From: Salinisphaera sp. UBA1666
Lineage (GTDB): Bacteria > Pseudomonadota > Gammaproteobacteria > Nevskiales > Salinisphaeraceae
Assembly: GCA_002320455.1 (NCBI GenBank)
Contig: DCKU01000190.1
Span: 15,981 to 31,254, forward strand
Reading direction: 5' to 3'
Length of the DNA: 15,274 nucleotides
Shown: one piece after another, positions 14,135 to 15,274 of the stretch
Layout: each line of letters starts with the position of its first letter
Numbering within the stretch: position 1 is the first letter of the stretch
Notes under the pieces: generated by a model
Databases searched by the model: none
The model's input: only the letters and a program-made list of their open reading frames with translations
What the model was told of the DNA's origin: nothing
Translations under genes and position numbers: made by a program

Positions 14135-14683
14135 ATGAGCACACAATTCTGTTTCTCGGGCGGTGATGTCGGACCGTGGCGTATTCGCGGGTGTCGGGCG
14201 ATATCGGGTGAGCCCGTGGCCGACGTGGCCCGTATCAATGTGACTTCGGGCGATGATTCGGCGCCCCAGGGCGCGTCGACTTGGCAGATTCGGGCGTTCA
14301 CCAGCAATTTGCGTTACGCCGAGCGGCACGAGGTGCATCGATTGCAGGCGGTGCAGGAGCCGCTCGATCGGCCGGAGGCTGTGCATGCGGCCATGATTCC
14401 GATCAAGAAGTCGGCGGCCTGGTGGCAGCTCGCACAGGACGAGCGCCGTGCGATCTTCGAGGCTCAGTCGCACCACACGGAAATCGGCCTGAAGTATCTG
14501 CCGGAGGTCGCACGTCAGCTCTACCACGCGGGGGATCTGGGCGAGGTGTTCGACTTCGTGACGTGGTTTGAGTTCGCGCCTGAGCACGAGGCCGCGTTCG
14601 ATGCGTTGCTGGTTGAGCTGCGAGCCGCGCCGGAATGGGCTTATGTCGAGCGCGAGGTCGATATTCGATTGGTGCGGACGTAG
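14135..14683 (+). CDS. Chlorite-dismutase-family protein (short form)
   Basis: A predicted 182-residue member of the chlorite dismutase-like superfamily, which includes heme-binding Cld and HemQ-type proteins. Recognisable parts are the N-terminal FSGGDVGPWRIRG (7-19), AAMIPIKKSAAWWQLAQDER (85-104), the SHHTEIGLKYLPEVARQLYH stretch (112-131), and FDFVTWFEFAP with ALLVELRAAPEWAYVEREVD. H131 is a candidate heme-ligand position by analogy with the family, but I cannot align it rigorously. The ATG at 14135 is chosen over one at 14078 because MSTQFCFSGGD matches the expected N-terminus and the extra 19 residues do not; no strong RBS is seen. Whether it degrades chlorite, binds heme in biosynthesis, or does something else cannot be told. 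No perchlorate-reduction genes are nearby. Confidence 0.75.
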   Translation: MSTQFCFSGGDVGPWRIRGCRAISGEPVADVARINVTSGDDSAPQGASTWQIRAFTSNLRYAERHEVHRLQAVQEPLDRPEAVHAAMIPIKKSAAWWQLAQDERRAIFEAQSHHTEIGLKYLPEVARQLYHAGDLGEVFDFVTWFEFAPEHEAAFDALLVELRAAPEWAYVEREVDIRLVRT

Positions 14684-14759
14684 TGCCAAGCGCGACCCCT
14701 CCAGCAATCGACACCGGCCAGCGTCTTGTGATCGCTGACGAATCAACGGCAGAGAGTGT

Positions 14760-14778
14760 CCGCATCAGACCGATGCGG
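14760..14778. terminator. Possible hairpin between convergent genes
   Basis: CCGCATC (14760-14766) and GATGCGG (14772-14778) form a perfect 7-bp stem with a 5-nt loop between two convergent genes. No T-run follows on either strand, so termination here is only a possibility. Confidence 0.3.
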
Positions 14779-14807
14779 CCACCGTTCTGTATAGATTCGA
14801 CACCCAC

Positions 14808-15029
14808 TTATCGCTTGGGTCGACGGCCGCCGCTCTCTAGGCAAGCGCTCATGCTGGGGAAGGGCGTGTAGTGCTTGGTTCGCGCGTAGTACGTGCTACC
14901 GGCGGCGTGGCAGATGCCGTTCTTGCTCTTTTTGACCGTGGGCGCTTCGGCATGGGCCCATGCCGATACGGTAAGCGTCAGGGCGGCCAGGAGCATAGCC
15001 GCGACGCGGCGGCTGAAAATGCGATTCAT
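14808..15029 (-). CDS. Small secreted cysteine-containing protein
   Basis: A 73-residue protein with a clear signal peptide: the basic start MNRIFSRR, hydrophobic AAMLLAALTLTVSAWAHA, and cleavage probably after AHA. The mature part is about 46 residues. It contains KSKNGICHAAGSTYYARTKHY and ends SMSACLESGGRRPKR: two cysteines (likely a disulfide, residues 41 and 64), a Cys-His pair and a Tyr-Tyr pair. I recall similar GICH...SxYY...CLxSGGR patterns in short exported proteins of unknown role, but cannot name a family. I chose the ATG at 15029 over one at 15116 because GAGG lies 7 nt upstream and the signal peptide then starts correctly. The gene is convergent with the chlorite-dismutase-like gene, with 124 bp between the stops. 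Confidence 0.65.
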   Translation of the reverse strand: MNRIFSRRVAAMLLAALTLTVSAWAHAEAPTVKKSKNGICHAAGSTYYARTKHYTPFPSMSACLESGGRRPKR

Positions 15030-15240
15030 CGACGGGCCTCGTAAAACCGCAAGAGCGGCTTGCGTATTGAGCGCCAGCCCGCTGGCCACGGCTATTCGAC
15101 TAAAGATGGTGCCCAAGCAGAGACGTGCCCGCGTACAACCGTGTGGCCTCGAGACGGGCGCGGGGCGGGTTGGCAGACTTCATGCTTTTGACTCGTGTTG
15201 GCGCCTGTATCAAGGCGTTGGTTGATTTCTGGAGCAGCAC

Positions 15241-15274
15241 GTGTCGACACCTGAGCTGGACCCCGTTGTTTGGA
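15241..15274 (+). CDS. Probable start of a gene running off the right edge
   Basis: A GTG at 15241 follows GGAG (15231-15234) with 6 nt spacing and opens a frame without stops to the window end (MSTPELDPVVW). Too short to identify. Confidence 0.35.
   Translation, partial: MSTPELDPVVW

Noticed and set aside
14093..14746. A 217-codon minus-strand frame opposite the chlorite-dismutase-like gene
   Set aside because: Arg/His-rich shadow without motifs; the plus-strand protein has clear family features.

Overview
The window looks like chromosomal DNA of a GC-rich gammaproteobacterium, probably salt-adapted. The pyruvate dehydrogenase genes have the gammaproteobacterial form: a single-chain AceE and a multi-lipoyl AceF. 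Proteins and linkers are rich in Asp, Glu and Ala. A Salinisphaera-like host is a guess from overall style only.

Layout. (1) 43-2223: a secreted glutaminyl-peptide cyclotransferase on the minus strand, divergent from a formate/nitrite-transporter-family membrane protein. A CsbD-like stress protein follows and ends at a strong terminator. (2) 2224-9621: the pyruvate dehydrogenase cluster aceE - aceF - lpdA, ending at a strong terminator. A complete RelE/ParE-type toxin-antitoxin pair is inserted between aceF and lpdA. E3 carries its own N-terminal lipoyl domain, nearly identical to the first lipoyl domain of AceF. (3) 9622-13336: an accessory islet with lower GC. It holds two tandem HigA-like antitoxin/XRE genes with no HigB toxin, a 732-residue protein of unknown family, and a REP-associated tyrosine transposase (RAYT). 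Copies of a short repeat, TATACTGTCCCCGGA or its reverse complement, punctuate the islet. (4) 13411-15274: a four-helix membrane protein, a short chlorite-dismutase-family protein, a small secreted Cys protein on the minus strand, and the probable start of another gene at the right edge.

How the genes work together. AceE (E1) decarboxylates pyruvate, AceF (E2) carries acetyl groups to CoA on its lipoyl arms, and LpdA (E3) reoxidises the arms. The toxin-antitoxin pair sits inside this core locus and may be co-transcribed with it.

The most interesting candidate is the gene at 10334-12532. Its N-terminus reads like a divergent PD-(D/E)XK (Mrr/restriction-like) nuclease. Its C-terminal half has acidic motifs ordered like a PIN-type nuclease. 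It follows two HigA-type regulators and is bracketed by a perfect 15-bp inverted repeat belonging to the RAYT repeat family. This suggests a mobile, antitoxin-regulated defence or toxin module. All domain calls come from motif reading by eye; no database search was made.
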